From: Flectonema sp. DT1601
Lineage: Eukaryota; Euglenozoa; Diplonemea; Diplonemida; Diplonemidae
DNA: 64,000 nt
Direction: 5' to 3'
Assembly: GCA_964019425.1 (NCBI GenBank)
Contig: OZ025834.1
Coordinates: 316,501-380,500, forward strand
The notes beneath the pieces were generated by a model. The model made no database searches, was not told the origin of the DNA, and saw only the letters and a list, made by a program, of their open reading frames with translations. Shown here piece after piece: positions 42,187 to 53,290 of this stretch (position 1 is its first letter; every line of letters starts with the position of its first letter). The position numbers and the translations under genes were made by a program.

Positions 42187-43773
42187 GGGGCAAAGAACTG
42201 CCTGGGACACGGGACACAGACGGGTCCCTTCACGGTGCGGTGGGAGGGAAGACAACTGCGTCTGGAACCCCAGTACACAGAAGAGGGGACGGGATCGTCA
42301 GGCGGCCGAGAGTCGGTGGAAGGAGAAGACGCGAGGGTAGAGGGCCGAGACGAGCAGAGCCCGGTCCCAACCCCGAAGGGGGCCGTGCAAAGGGTAGAGG
42401 CGGGAGTCCTGGAGTTGAGCTCGGAAGGGTCGGAGGGAGATGACGATAGATCATCCTCCCCAGCGACAGGGCAGGACGAAGGGAACGGTTCCATGTCGGG
42501 AGGCTCCTTGGGGAGTCCAGGGACGTCGGACATGGAAGCGGAAGAACAGACGGACGAAAGGGACCAGTCAGTAGACCCGTCGGCAGCAGAGACCTCAGGC
42601 GAAAACCATCACCTGGCCGAGGACCTGCAAGCCGAGAAGGGGGACGAGCTGGACGAGACGTCCCACCACTCAGGAGAGCCACCGTCGTCAGACGGCATGG
42701 ACGGAGTGGAGGGGTTGGAGGACCTGGAAGACTCACAGTCGGAGATGGAAGTCGACGGAGAAAATGTGACGGAAGGGTCAGTAGTCCAGTACGTCGAGGA
42801 GACGTCAGAGGACGTGGTCCAGGTGGCAGAGTCGGACACAGAGGAGGAGGGATCGTCAGACTCCCAAATGACCATGACGGTCGATGAACAGGAATGGGAA
42901 GAGGGAGCGGCGCCCGAGGGGAACGCAGGTCAGATGGCCTGGATGCTGGGACTACACCCAGAAGGGGGGAACGCGGAAACACGACGGGAGGGCCAATCGG
43001 AGCCCCTTTCAAAGCTGGTGAACTCAGGCGAAACAAAACCAATGGCCGAGAGATCCAGTTTGGGGGCGAAGATGGGACCACGCACAGTGGGTAGTGACGG
43101 GAGCGGGGAAGACGCAGAGAGATCGCCGGGCACGGTGTCGACACCGAGCACGAGAGGGAGGACGAAGTACAGAAAGGGAATGGAGGAGGAGAGGGAGGAG
43201 TGTGTGTCGCCGAAGACAAATACGGGAAGGGGACGCACGAGAGGCCGGAAGGCAAAGACGGGGGCAAAGGGGGCCGGAAAGGAGGACCCAAGTCCGCAGG
43301 TGTTGCAGGCGGAAATGGGAGAGTCCACCCCGAGCTCAGGTGAACGGCAGGCGAGGAGGAGGTACAGGAAGGGAGAAGAGAGGGAGAGGATAGAGGTTCT
43401 CTCCCCAGACCCGAGCAGGAAAGCGAAGAGGAAGAGACGCAAGCAGAAGGAACCGGAGCCAGTGGAGGGCACCACGAGGGAACAGGCGCCGCGGAGTTAC
43501 AACAGGAAACCCACACTGCGTCGGGTAGGTAAGGGAGACACACCCGACACAATGGGGTACGCACACGGGCCCCCGGGCTCCCTGACCTCGTTCACGGACG
43601 CGGGCGTACGCCCGGAGCCGGCGGAACGAGACGGACAAGGTGTGGCAGGAGCAGAGTTGGTCACAAGGTCGTCGTCACAGAGTGAGAAAAGCACCCAAGG
43701 AGAGATGAGGGAGAGAGAAGGGGATCCAACGCGAAGGGTCCTGGACTTCTCGTCGAAAGGGGGAAGGCGCTAG
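42187..43773 (+). CDS. C-terminal fragment of LINE-1 polyprotein (copy 2)
   Basis: The open frame corresponds to the last part of the LINE-1 polyprotein. After GRQLRL it contains a 173-codon acidic Ser/Glu segment (42,266-42,784) that copy 1 lacks. The two then rejoin at QYVEETSEDVVQVAESD and share the Arg/Lys-rich tail (GRGRTRGRKAKTGAKGAGK, RKAKRKRRKQKEPE) and the stop. The start is a truncation point, not a real start codon. With no RT or endonuclease it is a dead fragment. Confidence 0.8.
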   Translation, partial: GAKNCLGHGTQTGPFTVRWEGRQLRLEPQYTEEGTGSSGGRESVEGEDARVEGRDEQSPVPTPKGAVQRVEAGVLELSSEGSEGDDDRSSSPATGQDEGNGSMSGGSLGSPGTSDMEAEEQTDERDQSVDPSAAETSGENHHLAEDLQAEKGDELDETSHHSGEPPSSDGMDGVEGLEDLEDSQSEMEVDGENVTEGSVVQYVEETSEDVVQVAESDTEEEGSSDSQMTMTVDEQEWEEGAAPEGNAGQMAWMLGLHPEGGNAETRREGQSEPLSKLVNSGETKPMAERSSLGAKMGPRTVGSDGSGEDAERSPGTVSTPSTRGRTKYRKGMEEEREECVSPKTNTGRGRTRGRKAKTGAKGAGKEDPSPQVLQAEMGESTPSSGERQARRRYRKGEERERIEVLSPDPSRKAKRKRRKQKEPEPVEGTTREQAPRSYNRKPTLRRVGKGDTPDTMGYAHGPPGSLTSFTDAGVRPEPAERDGQGVAGAELVTRSSSQSEKSTQGEMREREGDPTRRVLDFSSKGGRR

Positions 43774-44503
43774 GGACTCCACGAAGGAGGTCTCAAGAGT
43801 CGAGGAAAAGACAGAGCCAAGACCCCAGAGCCAACCCAAAACACATGGTAGAGGACGAGGGAGAACAAGAGCGGGAGCGAGGTTAGAAACGTGACCAAAG
43901 CCCCCGCGAAGCAGGAGACACAACCTGCAACCAGACCCCCCCAAAAGAAAAAAAACCCCGGTCAACGAGGCAAACTCGGACCAAAACATGCTTTTCACCC
44001 CCCCCAGGAAACACCGACCAGTGGAGCCAAAGGCCGCACACATATTATAAAAATCAAAGGCCGCCCCCCAACCCAAGAAAAGGATGAAAAACTTTCAAGC
44101 GAAAAAACTTGACGTCCGTACGCCCCAGAGATCAAAGGACGGACGACTCACACCCCCTTCTTTCGCCCCATTTTATTTACTGGTACAGCGACAAATGTAA
44201 AGCTGGGTAGACGACGAATTATCTTTTGTGCACAGAGACAAGGGATCCATGAGAACAAAGGATCAAGAGAAGAAGGGCACATTCCCCATCCCAAACCCAG
44301 AAACATGAGAACTCATTAAATTGAAGGGTCATGTCTTTTCAAGTCGAAAAATGCTTAAATGCTGAAGAAGACTGTCGTCCCCAGCTCGCGGGTTTTCCCT
44401 GTCGCTGTATGTCGAGACAACGATCAGAGTCAGTAGAAAGATTGTACAAATTTGTTGTATAATGAGAAAGGACAAAGAGAGTAGTTTCCATTTTATCTTC
44501 CCG

Positions 44504-44504
<1 letters not shown>
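42187..44504 (+). mobile_element. LINE-1 copy 2, 5'-truncated, head-to-tail with copy 1
   Basis: The copy starts at a point equivalent to 40,383 in copy 1, directly after copy 1's short A-tail. It carries the C-terminal coding part and the whole 3' UTR (43,774-44,504) and runs into a long A-rich tail. Identity to copy 1 is very high, so both insertions are young. Confidence 0.85.
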
Positions 44505-44558
<54 letters not shown>

Positions 44559-44575
44559 AAAAAAAAAAAAAAAAA

Positions 44576-44665
<90 letters not shown>

Positions 44666-44920
44666 TTAATCAATGTTATCATTGTTTTTTTATCGATCGA
44701 CTATGTCGATCACTTTCAATTTTCCGTCCTGGTCAGGACGCTAAACTGATTGTTTTTTCTTTAAAAATAAATGAAAAGAACAAAAAAAAAAAAAAAAAAA
44801 AAAGGAATAAACAATGTTATCATTGTTTTTTTTTTATCGATCGACTATGTCGATTACTTTCTATTTTCCGTCCTGGTCAAGACGCTAAACTGATTGTTTT
44901 TTCTTTAAAATAATTAAAAG

Positions 44921-44957
<37 letters not shown>

Positions 44958-45209
44958 ATAAACAATGTTATCATTGTTTTTTTTCTATCGATCGACTATG
45001 TCGATTAATTTCTATTTTCCGTCCTGATCGAGACGCTAAACTGATTGTTTCCTTTTTTTAAATAATAAATAAAAAAAAAAAAAAAAAAAAAAAAAGAGCA
45101 TCTCCCTGCTATCCTCATATCCCCACAATAATATTATACCTTTTCATTTTCTCTTTCCTTTTCTGGTCTTTTTTTTTCTTTTTTTCCTTTTTCATACAAC
45201 GTTTTTTAT

Positions 45210-45251
<42 letters not shown>

Positions 45252-45510
45252 CATGTTTGATAATTTCCTCTTCATATTTTTTTTTTTCTATTCTTTCTTT
45301 TTTTTTTTTTTTTTTTCTCTGCCTCTCTCTCAATTCTGTTCGTTTCTTTGAAACGAAAATTCATTTGAATATTATTCCTTGGTCAGCAACCATCATTGTC
45401 GCCCTTTGGGCCTGTTAAAAAAAAAAAATAAAAATAAAAAGAAAGTTTACATCGGGAATAGGGCAGGAGCCAAAAGCTCCCAGTCCGTTACTTCCCACTT
45501 ATCGAAATTC
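44505..45510 (+). mobile_element. LINE-1 A-tail, then LINE-2 E1 right part with 3' terminus
   Basis: A nearly pure A tract (44,505-44,663) is LINE-1's tail plus array A-run. Three array units follow (44,664-45,050), then GAGCATCTCCCTGC, T-runs, and the LINE-2 3' terminus with hairpin GGAGCCAAAAGCTCC ending ATCGAAATTC at 45,510. This completes E1, which began at 30,997. Confidence 0.8.
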
Positions 45511-45952
45511 AGCCTTTTGTGGAGCTATCCACTCTGCGGTCTTTTTAGGCCCCTCTATCTCCTTTGCTTTATAAGACCCAATGTTTCTTCTCATCCAATT
45601 GCTTTTCTCAAGTTGCCTCTTCGGCATTCATTTGCCAACCACATTATTTATCAAAATATATATTATAAACAAGTAGTTACTCCGATTTTTCTGTTTTAGA
45701 GCGTAGCTCGTTTTCCTTTAAACAGTATTTACCAAAAAAAAACTCTAGGGTTAGCTGCCCGAAATTAAAAAAAAAGGAATAGTTTAAAAAAAAAGATCTT
45801 AACTCATCGATATTGTTTCTGAGCCATTCTCTTTTCTATTTTTTTTTTTTTTTATTATTGCTACTTCACAACAAAAAAAAAAAGAAACACCGGGCCGGCG
45901 GTGTCATAAAGATACTGGCAACCATCTCTCAGCCAACCCAGCCCCCGAGGCT
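45511..45952 (+). mobile_element. 5' region of LINE-2 copy E2
   Basis: Unique-looking DNA lies between the E1 3' terminus and the E2 RT frame. It should contain the 5' UTR. A T-run (45,838-45,853) and an A-run lie near its end. Just upstream of 45,953 the frame stays open (P-A-P-E-A-L-Q-E-A) without an ATG, so initiation may be non-AUG or further upstream. Confidence 0.5.
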
Positions 45953-48166
45953 TTGCAAGAGGCTATTTCGAGATCGGCTCTGGATGGGGATAAAACTTTA
46001 GTAGCCAAATGTCCTTTATGTTTTGAGACATACCTCAAAGGTCCAGTTGCGCATTTTAGACGTAACTGTAAGTTTAGTAAGGAATTTAAGGACTATAAGT
46101 CACGTTTTCCCCCATCTACCCACTCCCAAGTTAAAGATTGTTACCACTTACCTTGTCCAGAATGTGGTAAGCTTTTCAAAAGTATCGCTACGAGAGCGAA
46201 ACACTGTGTTAACGGTACATGTAAAGGTACACCTCTGTCTCCCCTCACAGGGAATAATTCAGACCTGGAACCTCCCTTTGTAGGAGAATCTGTAGATTTT
46301 AAAACTTCACAAACAGCTTTCGTTCCTTATAACTCTACAACACCCACTTTTACCCCGTTACACCCGTCTCGTCTCAAATTCCGATCTTTTGGAACTGAAT
46401 GGAAGGACATCGACGTTTCTGCTGCAGAAAAACTTCAAACTTTCTCCGTCGAAACAGAAAACTCTTCAAAACCTGCCGACCAACTTGATAAACTACTCAA
46501 AACGGTTTATCAAATATGTAGCGGTTTCTTTGAAGAAACAAAGCGGAATTTACCCCGCAAACAGAAATCAAGGGAAGAGGTCATCCTCGACCAAGAAAAA
46601 CTTGAATGTCGTCTGGAAATGAAACAGCTAAGACAGGAGCTCCGCAAATCTGGGCCTTCTATAGAGAACGCTGTTAAATGGAAAGAGGCAAGAACGAGAA
46701 TGAAAAGGATTTTCCGAATGTATCGGAATTTAGAAAAGAAAAATTTATTCAAAAAATTACAAGATAAATTTCGTCAAAATCCGTTTACTGCCATAAAAGA
46801 AGAACTCCAAAAAGAAGATCCTCAACCCCCCTCCCTTGATATTCCAGAGGAAAAAATAATTGAACATTTTAAAAACAATTATTGTGACAATGAAAAAAAA
46901 AAAACTGATTTCACCCATCCCTCTTTTTTACCTAAGTCTGACTACAAGACAATGGATGATATCCAGTTCCCGAGCTTCGAACAGTTTGGTATTCTCTTAT
47001 CAAAGAAAAAAAACAAATGTGCCCCTGGTCCCAATTGCATACCTTATGTTGTATGGAAAAAGGTCCCAACTTTTATGGAAGCACTTTACAAGGTATTAAA
47101 GAGAATTTTCGAACTCAAGGCCTATCCGGATAGTTGGGGCTTAGCATTTGTAACAATGCTCCCAAAGCCCAACTCCGATGGGAAAGACATCTCGAAAACG
47201 AGACCGATAGCTGTGGGCAACTGCGACGGGAAAATTTTTAATACGGTTATTCAGGAAGCCGTCGCAAGCCACACTCTTTCTAAATTTAATTTTCAAAAAG
47301 GCTTTAGGAAAGGTGTCTCTGGGTATATCGAACATGCCACGATCACCTCAGAGATTTTTAAAGAAGTGAAAGCTCTCCGGAAAAACCTAACAATTGTCTG
47401 GGTGGATTTGGCAGATGCTTTCGGCTCAGTCAAACATCAATTAATTTTCTTTGCTTTAAAATATTTCGGAATTCACGAAAGAATAATCGGTTTCTATAAA
47501 AGGTATTATTCCTCCATGCGCGTCCAAATCAGAGTTGGAGAAGGCCTGACGCCCACTATCCCTTTTGAAGTTGGTGTCTTTCAAGGCTGCGTTTCCTCCC
47601 CAACCCTTTTTAATTTGGTATTCCAACTACTGCTCTTTTCCTTAGCAGTTCATCAACAGGAAGCCTACGAGTTTAACAATAAATCCCTCCAACTATTAGT
47701 TGCAGCTTTTGCTGATGATTTACAACTTACCACGTCATCAAAGGCGGGGGCAAAATTGCTAATCAAGTCGCTCGAACAGTTTCTTTCCTGGTCTCGAGGT
47801 ATGAAAGCGAAACCCCAGAAATGCATTGCCCACAGCTTTGTACAAGGGAAACCAGCTAACCCGGACCTGAAGATTAACAATGTTCCGATTACGAATCTCC
47901 AGGAAGCTGGAGAGTTCAAATACCTCGGGCGTTGGTTTGAGCCGAACGCCAAAGAACAGAAATTGCGAGAGCGCCTGACCACTTTTACCAGGAATTTTTT
48001 AAAAAAAGTCGACGCCATGCCACTATATGGGTCTCAGAAGGCTTGGTCTGTCCAACACTTGTTATTGTCAAGGTTAACATGGAGTTTAATGATCCATGAC
48101 TTATCTCTCCCTTTTGCCAAAAAAATGGACAAAATTATTAAACCTTTTTTGAAGAAATGGTGGACT
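45953..48166 (+). CDS. LINE-2 RT ORF, N-terminal part (zinc fingers and reverse transcriptase)
   Basis: The open frame (738 codons before the insertion) begins with two fingers, CPLCFETYLKGPVAHFRRNC and CPECGKLF...KHCVNGTC, the N-terminal DNA-binding arrangement of R2/NeSL-type LINEs. A Lys/Glu-rich helical linker follows (~195-300). RT motifs are clear: CAPGPNCIPYVVWKK, then motif A IVWVDLADAFGSVKH, B GVFQGCVSSPTLFNLVF and C LVAAFADDLQL. The thumb region ends in LKKWW, where a LINE-2 3' fragment interrupts the gene. The rest resumes at 51,747. No stop lies before the insertion. Confidence 0.8.
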
Positions 48167-49495
48167 CCAGAGATACCGACACGCTAGAGATACCAAGTCA
48201 CTTGAGATACCTCCTTGTAAATTAATTCCCGGTATTTCAAATTTGAATTGATAGTGTCAACTCTGCTTGCTGCTCTTGTTAATGTGTTGTCTCCTGAAAG
48301 TGATCTTAACTCCTGTAAAAAGAAAAAAAAAAAGAAATCAAAAAAGAAGAATTTTCAAACGAAGTTATAACAACCCCTACCACCCATTATGATCAATTCC
48401 GCTTGTTTTTTTTTTTTTTTTTTAAAACAAAAAAAAAAATAAAAAATTATAAAAGATTAAACAATGTTATCATTGTATTTTTATCGATCGACTATGTCGA
48501 TTACTTTCTATTTTCCGTCCTGGTCAAGACGCTAAACTGATTGTTTTTTTTTTTTTTTCAAAATTAATAAAAAAGAATATAAAAAAAAAAATAAAAAAAA
48601 GAATAAACAATGTTATCATTGTTTTTTTATCGTTCGACTTTGTCGACTAATTTCTATTCTCCGTTTTTTTCTTAAAAAATAAATAAAAAGAATTTAAAAA
48701 AAAAAAAAAAAAAAAAAGAATAAACAATGTTATCATTGTTTTTTTATCGATCGACTATGTCGATTACTTTCTATTTTCCGTTTTTTTCTTTAAAAATAAA
48801 TAAAAAGAATAAAAAAAAAAAAAAAAGGAATAAACAATGTTATCATTGTTTTTATTTTATCGATCGACTATGTCGATTACTTTCTATTTTCCGTCCTGGT
48901 CAAGACGCTAAACTGATTGTTTTTTCTTTAAAAAATAAAAAGAAGGATTTAAAAAAAAGAAGAAAAAAAAAAAAAAGAATAAACAATGTTATCATTGTTT
49001 TTTTATCGATCGACTATGTCGATCACTTTCTATTTTTCGTCCTGGTCAAGACGCTAAACTGATTGTTTTTTCTTTAAAAATAATAAAAAGGATTTAAAAA
49101 AAAAAAAAAAAAAAAAAGAATAAACAATGTTATCATTGTTTTTTTATCGATCGACTATGTCGATCACTTTCTATTTTCCGTCCTGGTCAAGACGCAAAAC
49201 TGATTGTTTTTTTTTCAAAATTAATAAAAAAGAATACAAAAAAAAATAAAAAAAAAAAGAATAAACAATGTTATCATTGTTTTTTTTTTTATCGTTCGAC
49301 GTTGTTGACTAATTTCTATTTTCCGTTTTTTTTTTTTCTTTTTAAAAAATAAATAAAAAGATTTAAAAAAAAAAAAAAAAAGAATAAACAATGTTATCAT
49401 TGTTTTTTTTATCGATCGACTATGTCGATTACTTTCTATTTTCCGTCCTGGTCAAGACGCTAAACTGATTGTTTTTTCTTTAAAAAAAAAAAAAG

Positions 49496-49532
<37 letters not shown>

Positions 49533-50306
49533 ATAAACAATGTTATCATTGTTTTTTTTTTATCGATCGACTATGTCGATCACTTTCTATTTTCCGTCCT
49601 GGTCAAGACGCTAAACTGATTGTTTTTTTTTTCAAAATTAATAAAAAAGAATATAAAAAAAAAAATAAAAAAAAAAGAATAAACAATGTTATCATTGTTT
49701 TTTTTTTTATCGTTCGACTTTGTTGACTAATTTCTATTTTCCGTTTTTTTTCTTTTTAAAATAAAAAGAATTTAAAAAAAAAAAAAAAAAAGAGTAAACA
49801 ATGTTATCATTGTTTTTTTTATCGATCGACTATGTCGATTACTTTCTATTTTCCGTCCTGGTCAAGACGCTAAACTGATTGTTTTTTTTTCAAAATTAAT
49901 AAAAAAGAATATAAAAAAAAACAAAAAAAAAAAGAATAAACAATGTTATCATTGTTTTTTTTTATCGTTCGACTTTGTCGACTAATTTTTATTTTCCGTT
50001 TTTTTTCTTTAAAAATAAATAAAAAGAATTTAAAAAAAAAAAAAAAAAAAGAATAAACAATGTTATCATTGTTTTTTTATCGATCGACTATGTCGATCAC
50101 TTTCTATTTTCCGTCCTGGTCAAGACGCTAAACTGATTGTTTTTTCTTTAAAATAATAAAAAGGATTAAAAAAAAAAAAAAAAAAAAAAAAGAATAAACA
50201 ATGTTATCATTGTTTTTTATCGATCGACTATGTCGATTAATTTCTATTTTCCGTCCTGGTCAAGACGCTAAACTGATTGTTTTTTCTTTAAAAAATAATT
50301 AAAAGG

Positions 50307-50337
<31 letters not shown>

Positions 50338-50729
50338 ATAAACAATGTTATCATTGTTTTTTTATCGATCGACTATGTCGATCACTTTCAATTTTCCGTC
50401 CTGGTCAGGACGCTAAACTGATTGTTTTTTCTTTAAAAATAAATAAAAAGAATAAAAAAAAAGAAAAAAAAAAGGAATAAACAATGTTATCATTGTTTTT
50501 TTTTTATCGATCGACTATGTCGATTACTTTCTATTTTCCGTCCTGGTCAGGACGCTAAACTGATTGTTTTTTCTTTAAAAATAAATAAAAAGAATAAAAA
50601 AAAAAGAAAAAAAAAAGGAATAAACAATGTTATCATTGTTTTTTATCGATCGACTATGTCGATCACTTTCTATTTTCCGTCCTGGTCAAGACGCTAAACT
50701 GATTGTTTTTTCTTTAAAATAATTAAAAG

Positions 50730-50762
<33 letters not shown>

Positions 50763-51015
50763 ATAAACAATGTTATCATTGTCTTTTTTCTATCGATCGA
50801 CTATGTGGATCACTTTCAATTTTCCGTCCTGGTCAGGACGCTAAACTGATTGTTTTTTCTTTAAAAATAAATAAAAAGAATAAAAAAAAAAGAAAAAAAA
50901 AAGGAATAAACAATGTTATCATTGTTTTTTATCGATCGACTATGTCGATCACTTTCTATTTTCCGTCCTGGTCAAGACGCTAAACTGATTGTTTTTTCTT
51001 TAAAATAATTAAAAG

Positions 51016-51048
<33 letters not shown>

Positions 51049-51301
51049 ATAAACAATGTTATCATTGTCTTTTTTCTATCGATCGACTATGTGGATCACT
51101 TTCAATTTTCCGTCCTGGTCAGGACGCTAAACTGATTGTTTTTTCTTTAAAAATAAATAAAAAGAATAAAAAAAAAAAAAAAAAAAAGGAATAAACAATG
51201 TTATCATTGTTTTTTTTCTATCGATCGACTATGTCGATTAATTTCTATTTTCCGTCCTGATCGAGACGCTAAACTGATTGTTTCCTTTTTTTAAATAATA
51301 A

Positions 51302-51350
<49 letters not shown>

Positions 51351-51746
51351 ATCTCCCTGCTATCCTCATATCCCCACAATAATATTATACCTTTTCATTT
51401 TCTCTTTCCTTTTCTGGTCTTTTTTTTTTCTTTTTTTCCTTTTTCATACAACGTTTTTTATTTATATTTTATTTTTTTTTTTTTTTTTCATGTTTGATTA
51501 TTTCCTCTTCATATTTTTTTTCTATTCTTTCTTTTTTTTTTTTTTTTTTTTTTTCTCTACCTCTCTCTTAATTCTGTTCGTTTCTTTGAAACGAAAATTC
51601 ATTTGAATATTATTCCTTGGTCAGCAACCATCATTGTCGCCCTTTGGGCCTGTTAAAAAAAAAAAAAAAATAAAAAGAAAGTTTACGTCGGGAATAGGGC
51701 AGGAGCCAAAAGCTCCCAGTCCGTTACTTCCCACTTATCGAAATTC
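48167..51746 (+). mobile_element. LINE-2 copy E3 inserted in the E2 RT ORF
   Basis: The 5'-truncated copy starts within the GAGATACC block (CCAGAGATACCGACACGC) and carries array units (48,466-51,285), GAGCATCTCCCTGC and T-runs. It ends with the standard 3' terminus ATCGAAATTC at 51,746. It contains no coding region. A clear target-site duplication is not visible. Confidence 0.8.
48466..51285 (+). repeat. LINE-2 tandem array in E3
   Basis: The same units as at 32,731-35,310 are present. The first half mixes A and B units; the second half (from about 50,040) is mainly A units, including duplicated blocks with CTATGTGGATCAC near 50,800 and 51,085, showing local unit-pair duplication. Confidence 0.85.
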
Positions 51747-53142
51747 GATTTGTCCGCTCTGCGAACACAGTCATCCTTTTTACCGGTTCAAAGAACACTG
51801 TTGGTCTCAGACACAAAAGAGTTGAGACGCTATATAAACAAGCGCAATCAATTAAACTAGACATCCTCAGATCCTCACAGGACTCTGACATGCACGGTGT
51901 CTACAATGTTATTATGGAGAAATCGTCCAACTGGTCGAAAAAGTTTTCAGCTTCTGCTGAGTGGGAGCGCCTTATTAAGTTTTTTTCTTACCGTTCTCTT
52001 GCGAAGCAATCAGCTGGTCTTGGTCACCGATTGCTACTACTCGCCCCGATCTCCTTAAGCGTTTTGAAGTGGAAGCCACAGATGAACTACTGAACTCTTT
52101 GAATAAATTACAAGTCCAAGGTCAATGGAAGGAGTGGTCTAAATGTATGATAAACGACTTCACCTGGAATAAGGTACTTAGGGAGGGAAATCCTGCCTAT
52201 ATCTCATTTCAACTGAAAGCGGTTACAAACACCCTCCCCTCACAAGATAATTTAAAGAGGTGGAACATCACCAATGTGGACCAAAATTGTGTTTTGTGTG
52301 GCAAAGTGAATCCTACCCTCAGGCATGTCTTAACAGGCTGTCCTGTCTCTTTAACACAAGGGAGGTTCACGTGGCGTCACGACAGCGTTCTAAAACGCAT
52401 TGTTATCTTCTTGGAAGAGTTGATAATAAAAGCCAACAAAAGAAAAGAAAACCTCCCGCCTCCCTCTCAAACTTTTTTAAAAACAGGGGAAAATAAACCC
52501 CTAGAAAGAATTTCTAAAGAGACAGGCGAACTTTCACTAGCGAATGATTGGGTCATCCTCGACGATGTCGGTGATAACCGCCTAATTGTTCCTCTTGAAG
52601 TGTGCCATGTCTCGTCCTCTCTAAGACCAGACATTTTTATTTATTCTTTTTTTGCGAAAAGAGCACTGATTCTGGAGCTGACGTGTCCAAATGAAGATCG
52701 TTTCGAAACCTCTCATGTCTTAAAGGAAAAGAAATACCTAAAGCTAAGAGACTCGATCATCGCTAATGGCTTCGACTGTAACATTTTTACTATTGAAGTT
52801 GGCGTACGAGGAAACATCTGCATGGACCAGCTGAACATCTGGACACGTCACATCGGTTCACCTTTAGCACCAACAAAAGCTTTATTTTGTGAATGCACCA
52901 GAATCGCCAGACAGTGCTCATATGTTCTGTTCCAGACGAGGAACCTCCCCACGTGGCATTCAAGACCACTAATGCGCAGCATTAAAGAAGAACCTGCCAC
53001 TGCAAGTTTTATAAAAGATGGTAAAGAAATCTTCCCTGTGGAAGAAGTCAAAATCCACAAAGTAACAAAACTGAAAACGATCGAAAAGCTCACCATTGAA
53101 AGATCGTGGCTTGAGAAATGTTTTATCTGGCAAACTTGTTAA
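51747..53142 (+). CDS. LINE-2 RT ORF, C-terminal part (CCHC and endonuclease)
   Basis: The frame from 51,749 (FVRSANTVILFTG...) matches the post-RT region of R2-type proteins. It shifts once near 52,020 to the frame that continues to the stop at 53,142. The CCHC knuckle CVLCGKVNPTLRHVLTGC follows, then the restriction-like endonuclease: LRPDIFIYSFFAKRALILEL with the expected D and E, TCPNED, KYLKLRDSI and FTIEVGVRG. It is the continuation of the 45,953 ORF. The insertion and the frame change make this copy non-functional. Whole length without the insertion would be ~1,200 residues, usual for the clade. Confidence 0.75.
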
Positions 53143-53290
53143 CGCATCGGCTCTTTCTATTCTACTTATTGCCAATGGTTCTTCCTCCCCGGCCCCTTCT
53201 GTTTTGTTAGATGAGGATGAGCTCACTGGACTCTCCTTGTCATTCTCTTCTATTTCTTCCATCTCTTTCCAGACTCCCCCACCTGAACTC

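Noticed and set aside
44462-44749. Poly-Lys and poly-Phe frames in A/T tracts
   Set aside because: They are pure homopolymer translation of LINE tails and array runs.
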